Assembly (NCBI GenBank): GCA_947455365.1
Contig: CANGNU010000083.1
Location: forward strand, 1 to 5,130
Direction of reading: 5' to 3'
Length of the DNA stretch: 5,130 nt
Source of the DNA: Rickettsiales bacterium
GTDB lineage: Bacteria > Pseudomonadota > Alphaproteobacteria > Rickettsiales > UBA1997
The position numbers and the translations under genes are program-made. Under the pieces are notes generated by a model. That model was not told the origin of the DNA, did not search any database, and saw only the letters and a list, made by a program, of their open reading frames with translations. Positions 1 through 5,130 of this stretch are shown in pieces (position 1 is the first letter of the stretch; each line of letters starts with the position of its first letter).

Positions 1-3000
1 ATAGCAAATCAACTTGAGCCTTGAGAATAGCGGTTAGAAGCTCATTTGGAGTTAATTCATCTTGCTCAATTCCTAACGAAGCTTTTACTTCCGCAGAAAT
101 TTTGAGAGATTTTGCGCTGCGTTCAAAAATGCCACCGCCCTTAGAGATTAAAGACTTGTCATAATCCATCCAAGTTGATCTTGGCAAATTAAACATTCGC
201 TGCCGCTCTACAAAAGACTTGGCAGCGTTTGGCGTTGGGTCAAGAAAAATGTGCATATGGTTGAAAGCCGCTACCAGCTTGATGTGCGGCGATAATAACA
301 TGCCGTTACCAAATACATCACCAGCTAAATCGCCAATGCCAGCGCAGGTAAAATCTTGCGCTTGGGTGTCAATTCCCATTTCGCGAAAGTGGCGTTTAAC
401 CGAAATCCACGCGCCTTTGGCGGTAATTCCCATTTTTTTATGGTCATAGCCTACAGAGCCGCCAGAAGCGAAGGCATCGCCAAGCCAAAAATTATATTCG
501 GCAGAAATTGAGTTGGCAATGTCAGAAAAAGTTGCGGTGCCTTTGTCGGCAGCAACCACCAGATAAGGGTCGGCGGCATCATACATAACCACATTTTGTG
601 GATGAACAACTTTGCCGTCAATAACATTGTCAGTTACATCAAGCAGGCCGCGCAAGAATGTTTTGTAGCATTCAATGCCTTCTTGCAAAAATTCTTCACG
701 AGATAATTTGCTAACATCTTTTTTAACAACGAAGCCGCCCTTAGAGCCAACTGGAACGATAACTGCATTTTTAGTCATTTGTGCCTTCATCAAGCCAAGA
801 ACTTCTGTTCTAAAATCTTCGTGGCGATCAGACCAACGAAGCCCGCCGCGCGCTACTCTGCCGCCGCGCAAATGCACGCCTTCAACATAATTTGAGTAAA
901 CAAAAATTTCGGCGTGAGGTAGTGGCAAAGGCAATTCAGGAACTTTTTTGCAATCAAATTTGAATGACAAATAACCTTTGAAAAGCCCAGCTGGCGTGGT
1001 TTGGTAATAATTGGTGCGTAAAGTTGCATTGACTAAAGCAAAGAATTTTTTAATGGCTAAATCATGCGAAGCATCAGTAACTTTATTTAACGCATGTTTA
1101 ATTTTTTCAGAGATTTCTTCAATTTTTTTAGTACGGTCTGCAGCCTTTGTTTTCAAGCTTGCATCAAATTTTGCTTCAAATAATTCAGCCAATAATTGTG
1201 TGATGCTGCTATTTTTTACAAGAATATTTGCAACATATTCTTGATCGTGACGAAAGCCAGCTTGATAGATATATTTTGCGTAAGCACGAATTGCGTAAAT
1301 TTGCTTCCAATTTAAGCCAGCCGAAACCAGTAGGCGATTGAGCGAGCCAACACTTAAAACACCAGCCCAAATTAGCGAAATTGCTTCTTCAAAATTAGCT
1401 TTAATTTGCTCGCTAAATTCGGCGCCAGATTTGCTTAAATTAAGGCGGAAATAATGAATCCAAACTTTTTTGGCAGCATCAACAACATAAGTATGTTCAT
1501 GAATAACATTGAAGCCAAAGCTTTCTAAGATTGGCATTACGACAGACAAAATTAATTCGCGCTCTGGAGAATAAATTTTTAGCTCGGTAATTTCTTTTTC
1601 GCTAGATGAAGAATTGTATAAATTGAATAAGATTGAATTTTTTTCAAGCGCTTCTTCAACCCTTGCAATGTCAATAGCGGCACGCCTTGCGTCAAAGCGA
1701 TTGGTATAGCTAACCGAGAAAGAATTTTTATATTTGCTAAAAATTTCATTCAATTTTTCATCACCAAATTTGGCGATAATTTCAGTTTTTAAACCATCAG
1801 ACCATAATTCAGTCATTTTGCAAATTTCGCGTTCAAGCTTAGACTCATCTAGCTTGGCAATGCCATTATCAGTGCGAATAATTACATGAAGTCGAGTTAA
1901 ATTTGATTCAGTAATTTGCACGAAAGTATCGGCAATTGCGCCGTTATATTGTGTTGACAAATAGTCGCGAATTTTTTCGCGCAAGTCAGAGTTGCTACGC
2001 TCGCGCGGCACGAATACCAAGCAACTAACGAAGCGATTAAATTTGTCATTACGCGCAAAAAAACGCACTTGATTGCGACCGCAAATGGCAACAATTCCGG
2101 TGCTAATGCGTAGCAAATCTTTTTCACTAATTTGAAATAATTCATCGCGCGGATAGCTTTCAATTACCGAGATTAAATCTTTGTAATTATGGCTTCCTTT
2201 TACAAATTCAGAGGCTTCGATAACATTAGTAATTTTGTTTCTTATCAAAGGAATTTGCGACGGACTTTCGTAATAAGCCGAAGAAGTAAATAATCCAATA
2301 ATGCGATATTCACCTACAACCTCGCCGCTTGCCGAGAATTTTTGCACACGAATTCTTTCAGCATTTGTGCTGCGATGAATTTGTGATTTATAGCGTGATT
2401 TTAAAATTTCTACCACAAATGGATTATTGATAGAATCAGCAATTTCTAGGCTTGATGAGTTAACTACATTTGGCTGAAATTCAGAATATTTTGCACGAAA
2501 AACACCAAGCGCAGAATTTTCAACACCTTCTAAAATGTTTTCACCTTGCTTATTTTTTTTGATATTAAATTCTTTAAAACCCAAGAAAATAAAGCTTCCA
2601 TCAGCTATCCAAGAAATAAAATCTTTACTTTCAGAAACTTCTTGTGCTGCTTTTTTAATATTAATTTGTTTTTGTAAAGCACGAGTTTTATCAACCATTT
2701 TGCGCCAATCTTCAACAACAATTTTTATTGTTTCAAGCAGCTTTGAAATGCCGTCTTTAATGGCTTCAGTGTCTTGCGTAGAAAGTTTTCCTAAGTGAAA
2801 TTGAATGATGGATTCTTGTTTTCCTGCGGCAGAAAAAGATTGTAATTCGCCAGATTTATCGCGGCTTGGCGCATAAAGTGGGTGGATAATATTTTTTACT
2901 TCAACGCCAAATTTATCAATTTGCGCAGCAATTGAATCAACCAAAAACGGCATGTCATCATTAGCAATTTCTAAAATTGAATAACCGTTTTTTGCTTTGT

Positions 3001-3205
3001 TAATTCTAATTTTAAATTGCTCTGGTTTTTTATTTTTAAAAAATTCAAAGCTAAGTAGAGCATTTTCATAAAGCTCTTCAACGCTGTAGGCTGTAAAATC
3101 GCGCTCTTCATTTTGTAAATAAAAAGTTTCGACAAATTCTAAAAAAGTTTTCGATTGTTTTTTGGTGCGAGAGAAATCAACAATTTTTTTGATTAATTTT
3201 TGCAT
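1..3205 (-). CDS. gdhB: NAD-specific glutamate dehydrogenase, large (180-kDa class), C-terminus off window
   Basis: This enzyme oxidatively deaminates L-glutamate to 2-oxoglutarate and ammonia with NAD+, in the cytoplasm, feeding amino-acid carbon into the TCA cycle. The frame is open from an ATG at 3205 to the left edge, giving 1068 codons; the family usually has about 1,600 residues, so roughly the last third is missing. The N-terminal regulatory half shows family motifs: an ACT-like NDDMPFLVDSI (82-92), RIIGLFTSSAYY (301-312), ESYPRDELF (349-357) and FVPRER (398-403). The catalytic part begins near RTNYYQ (730). It contains GGLRWSDR (787-794), K812 in MTKNA, the catalytic-type lysine K822 in PVGSKGG, D887 in AADKGT (equivalent to the catalytic Asp), and the nucleotide-binding stretch GIGDLAGDVFGNGM (956-969), then FNHMHIFLDP (981-990). 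No frameshift or missing active-site residue is visible. The start is secure because no start codon lies between it and the upstream in-frame stop. There is no Shine-Dalgarno. The gene is called gdhZ in Caulobacter, so the symbol is conventional only. Confidence 0.96.
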   Translation of the reverse strand, partial: MQKLIKKIVDFSRTKKQSKTFLEFVETFYLQNEERDFTAYSVEELYENALLSFEFFKNKKPEQFKIRINKAKNGYSILEIANDDMPFLVDSIAAQIDKFGVEVKNIIHPLYAPSRDKSGELQSFSAAGKQESIIQFHLGKLSTQDTEAIKDGISKLLETIKIVVEDWRKMVDKTRALQKQINIKKAAQEVSESKDFISWIADGSFIFLGFKEFNIKKNKQGENILEGVENSALGVFRAKYSEFQPNVVNSSSLEIADSINNPFVVEILKSRYKSQIHRSTNAERIRVQKFSASGEVVGEYRIIGLFTSSAYYESPSQIPLIRNKITNVIEASEFVKGSHNYKDLISVIESYPRDELFQISEKDLLRISTGIVAICGRNQVRFFARNDKFNRFVSCLVFVPRERSNSDLREKIRDYLSTQYNGAIADTFVQITESNLTRLHVIIRTDNGIAKLDESKLEREICKMTELWSDGLKTEIIAKFGDEKLNEIFSKYKNSFSVSYTNRFDARRAAIDIARVEEALEKNSILFNLYNSSSSEKEITELKIYSPERELILSVVMPILESFGFNVIHEHTYVVDAAKKVWIHYFRLNLSKSGAEFSEQIKANFEEAISLIWAGVLSVGSLNRLLVSAGLNWKQIYAIRAYAKYIYQAGFRHDQEYVANILVKNSSITQLLAELFEAKFDASLKTKAADRTKKIEEISEKIKHALNKVTDASHDLAIKKFFALVNATLRTNYYQTTPAGLFKGYLSFKFDCKKVPELPLPLPHAEIFVYSNYVEGVHLRGGRVARGGLRWSDRHEDFRTEVLGLMKAQMTKNAVIVPVGSKGGFVVKKDVSKLSREEFLQEGIECYKTFLRGLLDVTDNVIDGKVVHPQNVVMYDAADPYLVVAADKGTATFSDIANSISAEYNFWLGDAFASGGSVGYDHKKMGITAKGAWISVKRHFREMGIDTQAQDFTCAGIGDLAGDVFGNGMLLSPHIKLVAAFNHMHIFLDPTPNAAKSFVERQRMFNLPRSTWMDYDKSLISKGGGIFERSAKSLKISAEVKASLGIEQDELTPNELLTAILKAQVDLL

Positions 3206-3280
3206 GTTTTTTTATAAAAGATATTTGAAAAATTTTGACTAAAAAATTTGTGTTAAAAATTAAAATTTTTACAAAATTAA
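3206..3280 (-). other. 75-bp A/T-only-like spacer between infC and glutamate dehydrogenase
   Basis: The spacer is almost entirely A and T. An inverted repeat at 3254-3271 (TAAAAATT, AA, AATTTTTA) could form a short stem, but it has no G-C pair and no U-run directly after it. I therefore do not call a terminator, and read-through from infC into the dehydrogenase gene is plausible. I found no paired -35/-10 elements here that I would defend. No ribosome binding site is visible before the ATG at 3205; only an A-run precedes it. Confidence 0.4.
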
Positions 3281-3850
3281 TTATTTTTTCACCAGAATAG
3301 CAATCATCTGCATGCCCTCAAGGCGCGGGTTAGATTCTGGCTTGGCGAATTCTTCAGTTTGAAGCAGAACATCGGCCATCATCTTTTTTGCTAAGTCTAA
3401 GTGAGTAATTTCGCGGCCCTTCATGCGAACTGCTACTTTAACTTTATCGCCCTGCTCAACAAATTTTGCAATATGTTTAATTTTGACATCAAAGTCGTTC
3501 TTGCCAATGTTGATTGACATCTTGATTTCTTTGGTCTCAACCACTTTTTGTTTTTTGCGCGCGTCAGAAGCTTTTTTTTGTAATTCATAGCGCATTTTGC
3601 CAAAATTACTAATTTTGCAAACTGGCGGTTCAGCGTTAGGAGAGACTTCAATAAGGTCAAGGCCTGCATCTAAGGCAATTTTTATGCCCTCAGCAACTGG
3701 CAAAACACCAAGCATTTTTCCTTCGTGGTCAATAATTCTAACTTCAGGTGCTTTGATTTGATCGTTGATACGAAAGGCTTTGCCGCCAATATTTTGGCTA
3801 TTGTCTTTTTTTTGCCAAGGATTGCTTGGCGCGCTGTTTTGTGATTGCAC
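3281..3850 (-). CDS. infC: Translation initiation factor IF-3
   Basis: IF-3 binds the 30S subunit, prevents premature 50S joining and checks the start codon-initiator tRNA match in the P site. The 189-residue product has both domains. The N-terminal domain (about 27-90) carries RINDQI and the signature PNAEPPVCKI (71-80). A lysine-rich linker helix follows (about 91-110). The C-terminal domain (about 111-189) includes EQGDKVKVAVRMKGREITH (132-150) and RLEGMQMIAIL (176-186). The start is GTG at 3850: an in-frame TAA sits two codons upstream (3854-3856), and the first internal ATG lies deep inside the N-domain. The only other non-standard option near the N-terminus is ATT at codon 21 (3790), the codon E. 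coli infC uses. That would leave seven residues before RIND, a less likely but possible start. There is no Shine-Dalgarno. The usual partners thrS, rpmI and rplT are not adjacent. The residues before RIND (1-27) are polar and probably disordered. Confidence 0.97.
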   Translation of the reverse strand: MQSQNSAPSNPWQKKDNSQNIGGKAFRINDQIKAPEVRIIDHEGKMLGVLPVAEGIKIALDAGLDLIEVSPNAEPPVCKISNFGKMRYELQKKASDARKKQKVVETKEIKMSINIGKNDFDVKIKHIAKFVEQGDKVKVAVRMKGREITHLDLAKKMMADVLLQTEEFAKPESNPRLEGMQMIAILVKK

Positions 3851-3872
3851 GAATTAATTTAAGTTGTTGATA

Positions 3873-3895
3873 TTAGCGCGAGTAAGTCGCGTTAA
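3873..3895. repeat. Inverted repeat in the infC 5' leader
   Basis: The core is CGCGA (3877-3881), a five-base loop GTAAG, then TCGCG (3887-3891), and flanking TTA/TAA bases extend it. Read as plus-strand RNA it is a 9-bp stem with one G-U pair. Read as infC mRNA it has one A-C mismatch in the same place. It ends 22 bases before the infC GTG on the transcript. It is one of the few G/C-rich patches in an otherwise A/T-rich leader, so it may be a structured leader element. Whether it is functional is inference. No U-run follows it, so it is not a terminator. Confidence 0.4.
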
Positions 3896-3948
3896 AGGAG
3901 GATTAAAATTTAACCAACCATAAAAATAGTGAAATTTAATAACACTAC

Positions 3949-3982
3949 AAAAAACAGATTATCGCCTTGATTCTTGATAATC
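3949..3982 (-). terminator. Possible weak Rho-independent terminator after rsmI
   Basis: On the minus strand GATTATC (3982-3976) and GATAATC (3963-3957) can pair around a 12-base loop. The stem is followed after two bases by six T (3954-3949). It lies 19 bp beyond the rsmI stop codon, the right place for a terminator. The stem has only two G-C pairs and a large loop, so it should be inefficient. A second, mutually exclusive 7-bp stem uses overlapping bases: CTTGATT (3985-3979) with AATCAAG (3972-3966). That stem lacks an adjacent U-run. Confidence 0.35.
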
Positions 3983-3984
3983 AA
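3958..3984 (-). promoter_or_regulatory. Possible sigma-70-type promoter for infC
   Basis: On the minus strand, TTGATT (3984-3979) resembles a -35 box and GATAAT (3963-3958) a -10 box (5 of 6). The 15-bp spacer is shorter than the preferred 17. Transcription would begin near 3951 and give an infC leader of about 100 nt, which would include a three-codon ATG GTT GGT TAA reading frame (3921-3910) and the inverted repeat at 3873-3895. The elements overlap the possible rsmI terminator, so only one of the two readings may be right. Confidence 0.25.
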
Positions 3985-4000
3985 GTGCCATCAGCTCTAT

Positions 4001-4843
4001 TTACACGCTATTTTTTGTAACTTGCAAAGCTAGCTGGTAAACTTCTTTTTTATGCAAACCATAAAGTTGCGATAAATTCTGCGAAAGCTCTTTAATGCTA
4101 AGCCCAGAAGCAAAAGCATTTTTAATTTCTTGCTGCAATTCTGCTTCGCTTAAAATTTTATCGTTACGATGAGCCTTTTCTAAAATTACAACAAATTCGC
4201 CGCGCAGTTTATCGGGGTTTTGCGTAAAGAAACTCTGCAAGTTTTGTAATTCGTCATTAATAATTTCTTCATGAATTTTGGTCAGCTCGCGCGCCATTGC
4301 TACGCGACGATTGCCAAAAACTAGCAGTAAGTCTTGCAGAAATTCTTCAATGCGATGCGCCGATTCAAAAAATACTAGCGTAAAATTTTTAGGAAGCTCT
4401 TTTAGCTCGTTCTGGCGTTGAATTTGTGGGCTTGAAAGGAATCCAACAAAAAGAAAGTTATCGCAAGCAATGCCGCTAGCCGATAAGGCTGTAGTAACGG
4501 AAGATGCCCCCGGTAAAGGAATAATTTTAACATTGCGTTCCCGCAGAAACTGAATTAATTTATGTCCCGGATCAGAAATTAAAGGCGTACCAGCGTCGCT
4601 TACTAACGCTACGCGCTGTTGGTTTTGTAACAAATTCATAATTTTTTGACGGTCTTTTTCGTCAGAATTATCATTATATGTTAATAGCTTTTTATTTTTG
4701 ATCTCATATTTTTCTAAGAGTCGCGCCGTAATTCTTGTATCTTCACAAATAATTGCGTCGCATTGTTTTAAGGTTTCCAAGGCGCGCAAAGTTATGTCTT
4801 GGAGGTTTCCAATTGGAGTTGCAACAACATAAAATTCAGACAT
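4001..4843 (-). CDS. rsmI: 16S rRNA (cytidine-1402 2'-O)-methyltransferase RsmI
   Basis: RsmI uses S-adenosylmethionine to methylate the 2'-OH of C1402 in the 16S rRNA decoding centre of the 30S subunit. The product has 280 residues, the usual length (E. coli about 286). It shows the tetrapyrrole-methylase fold motifs in order: TPIGNLQDIT (9-18), CEDTR (33-37), VSDAGTPLISDPG (81-93), PLPGASSVTTALSASG (109-124), ESAHR (160-164), ARELTK (184-189) and RGEFVV (214-219). The C-terminal helical domain ends with YGLHKKEVYQLAL (261-273). I chose the ATG at 4843 because MSEFYVVATPIGNL matches the family N-terminus. The frame stays open upstream to 5014, but that part is the antisense of the lipoprotein gene and matches nothing in RsmI. 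No Shine-Dalgarno is visible. The start codon overlaps that of the divergent lipoprotein gene by two bases. The stop is TAA at 4003-4001. Confidence 0.96.
   Translation of the reverse strand: MSEFYVVATPIGNLQDITLRALETLKQCDAIICEDTRITARLLEKYEIKNKKLLTYNDNSDEKDRQKIMNLLQNQQRVALVSDAGTPLISDPGHKLIQFLRERNVKIIPLPGASSVTTALSASGIACDNFLFVGFLSSPQIQRQNELKELPKNFTLVFFESAHRIEEFLQDLLLVFGNRRVAMARELTKIHEEIINDELQNLQSFFTQNPDKLRGEFVVILEKAHRNDKILSEAELQQEIKNAFASGLSIKELSQNLSQLYGLHKKEVYQLALQVTKNSV
4646..4674 (+). promoter_or_regulatory. Putative promoter for the LppC-like gene, inside rsmI
   Basis: TTGACG (4646-4651, 5 of 6 to the -35 consensus) and TATCAT (4669-4674, 5 of 6 to the -10 consensus) are separated by an ideal 17 bp. 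Transcription would start near 4681, about 160 nt before the lipoprotein ATG at 4842, and would run antisense through the first part of rsmI. The lipoprotein gene has no upstream intergenic space, so its promoter must lie either inside rsmI or within the gene itself. The match is by eye only, and AT-rich coding DNA produces such matches by chance. Confidence 0.42.
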
Positions 4844-4844
4844 G
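4841..4844. other. Overlapping divergent start codons (CATG) of rsmI and the LppC-like gene
   Basis: The palindrome CATG holds both initiators. The minus-strand ATG of rsmI occupies 4843-4841 and the plus-strand ATG of the lipoprotein occupies 4842-4844. The lipoprotein start cannot move upstream because an in-frame TAA lies at 4830-4832. The rsmI start is fixed by homology to the family N-terminus. The two genes therefore share two bases and have no intergenic region. Confidence 0.85.
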
Positions 4845-5130
4845 AGAAATTTTTTAATTATTATTTTTGCCGCGTTTTCCCTTTCAGCTTGCGAAGCTTT
4901 AGACCCATTTTCACAACGCAGAGCGGCGCCAATTATAACGCCAGAACAAAAAGCTGCAATAGAACAACGAGAAGTAAAATCTTCCGAAGAAGTGCTTAAT
5001 AACGCCGCAACCATTTATGGACGCAACTTAGAAACCCTTAAAGCTAACAAGAAAAAAGTTAAAGTTGGCTTATTTTTTCCTTTTTCAGGAAAAAATCGTG
5101 AATTAGGCTGGAGCCTTTATAACTCTGCCG
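4842..5130 (+). CDS. LppC/LpoA-like lipoprotein (putative penicillin-binding-protein activator), 5' part only
   Basis: Only 96 codons are in the window; the gene continues past the right edge. The N-terminus is a lipoprotein signal peptide: basic R2, a hydrophobic run (residues 4-12), and the lipobox L14-S15-A16-C17. Residue +2 after the lipidated cysteine is Glu rather than Asp, which under the E. coli sorting rule favours the outer membrane. A charged linker (18-72) leads to VKVGLFFPFSGKNRELG (73-89), the first strand and glycine turn of the periplasmic-binding-protein-like domain of the LppC family. Proven members such as E. coli LpoA activate the peptidoglycan synthase PBP1A. In alphaproteobacteria the function is inferred only. 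The divergent position next to rsmI matches E. coli yraM/yraL and supports the family call. A branched-chain amino-acid-type binding protein is the main alternative. The ATG at 4842 is the first start after an in-frame stop at 4830. No Shine-Dalgarno is seen. Confidence 0.8.
   Translation, partial: MRNFLIIIFAAFSLSACEALDPFSQRRAAPIITPEQKAAIEQREVKSSEEVLNNAATIYGRNLETLKANKKKVKVGLFFPFSGKNRELGWSLYNSA
4932..4959 (-). promoter_or_regulatory. Putative promoter for rsmI, inside the LppC-like gene
   Basis: On the minus strand a perfect -10 box, TATAAT (4937-4932), is preceded at 16 bp by TTGCAG (4959-4954), a -35 candidate with only the TTG matching. Transcription would start near 4925 and give an rsmI leader of about 80 nt that is antisense to the lipoprotein signal-peptide region. 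The exact -10 is the main support, and its position upstream of rsmI is where a promoter is needed. A chance match in AT-rich sequence is possible. Confidence 0.4.

Noticed and set aside
219..1244. Three plus-strand open frames (219-449, 675-890, 1011-1244) opposite the dehydrogenase gene.
   Set aside because: They are antisense shadows of the conserved catalytic region, without their own ribosome binding sites or recognisable domains.
1897..2163. An 88-codon minus-strand reading frame in a different frame inside the glutamate dehydrogenase gene.
   Set aside because: It lies wholly inside a gene whose own frame carries recognised family motifs, and its product resembles no family I know.
2535..2798. 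An 87-codon plus-strand frame opposite the dehydrogenase N-terminal half.
   Set aside because: It is antisense to a well-supported coding frame and has no domain or start signal of its own.
3433..3669. A 78-codon minus-strand frame inside infC.
   Set aside because: It is an out-of-frame overlap with the IF-3 coding sequence; the lysine-rich product reflects the A-rich codons of infC.
3894..3970. A possible short plus-strand gene after the AAAGGAGG site, for example GTG 3929 to TGA 3970.
   Set aside because: The GTG is about 27 bases from the Shine-Dalgarno, the frame is only 13 codons, and nothing else supports it.
4799..4999. A plus-strand frame starting at TTG 4799 that crosses the rsmI/lipoprotein junction.
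   Set aside because: It is in another frame from the lipoprotein gene, which has a convincing signal peptide and lipobox, and it overlaps rsmI antisense.
4844..5014. Upstream extension of the rsmI frame by 57 codons to a start at 5014.
   Set aside because: The added residues do not resemble RsmI, which normally starts just before the TPIGNL motif. The stretch is fully antisense to the lipoprotein signal peptide and linker.
5073..5095. Inverted repeat TTTTTTCC / GGAAAAAA that looks like a terminator stem.
   Set aside because: It lies in the coding region of the lipoprotein (codons for the FFPFSGKN segment) and is explained by Phe and Lys codon composition.

Overview
The window is a housekeeping stretch of an AT-rich bacterial chromosome, probably from an alphaproteobacterium. 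It holds four protein-coding genes and no mobile element, CRISPR array, rRNA or tRNA that I can see. The alphaproteobacterial assignment is inferred from three things: the very large 180-kDa-class NAD-glutamate dehydrogenase, an LppC/LpoA-type lipoprotein divergent from rsmI, and the low G+C with strong A/T-ending codon use. Within that class the AT richness would suit a Rickettsiales- or Holosporales-like or other streamlined lineage. The sequence alone does not fix the genus.

Layout from left to right. Positions 1-3205 (minus) carry the first 1068 codons of NAD-specific glutamate dehydrogenase; its C-terminal third lies off the left edge. A 75-bp, almost pure A/T gap separates it from infC (3281-3850, minus), translation initiation factor IF-3, which starts at GTG. 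A 150-bp spacer (3851-4000) follows, with no gene but several inverted repeats and a possible weak terminator and promoter. Next is rsmI (4001-4843, minus), the 16S rRNA C1402 2'-O-methyltransferase. Last, on the plus strand, is the start of an LppC/LpoA-like lipoprotein (4842 to beyond 5130), a candidate penicillin-binding-protein activator.

The three minus-strand genes read in one direction: rsmI, infC, glutamate dehydrogenase. rsmI and infC both act on the small ribosomal subunit: RsmI modifies C1402 in the decoding centre, and IF-3 controls initiation at the P site. Glutamate dehydrogenase is metabolically unrelated (glutamate to 2-oxoglutarate) and may be co-transcribed simply because no convincing terminator lies between it and infC. 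The rsmI/LppC divergent pair recalls the E. coli yraL(rsmI)/yraM(lpoA) arrangement.

I found no previously undescribed system. The most unusual point is the rsmI/lipoprotein junction. The two start codons overlap on a single CATG, so there is no intergenic space. Promoter-like sequences for each gene lie inside the coding region of the other, which predicts about 245 nt of mutually antisense 5' transcript. Secondary points are the GTG start of infC, the absence of Shine-Dalgarno sequences at all four starts, and the structured infC leader.
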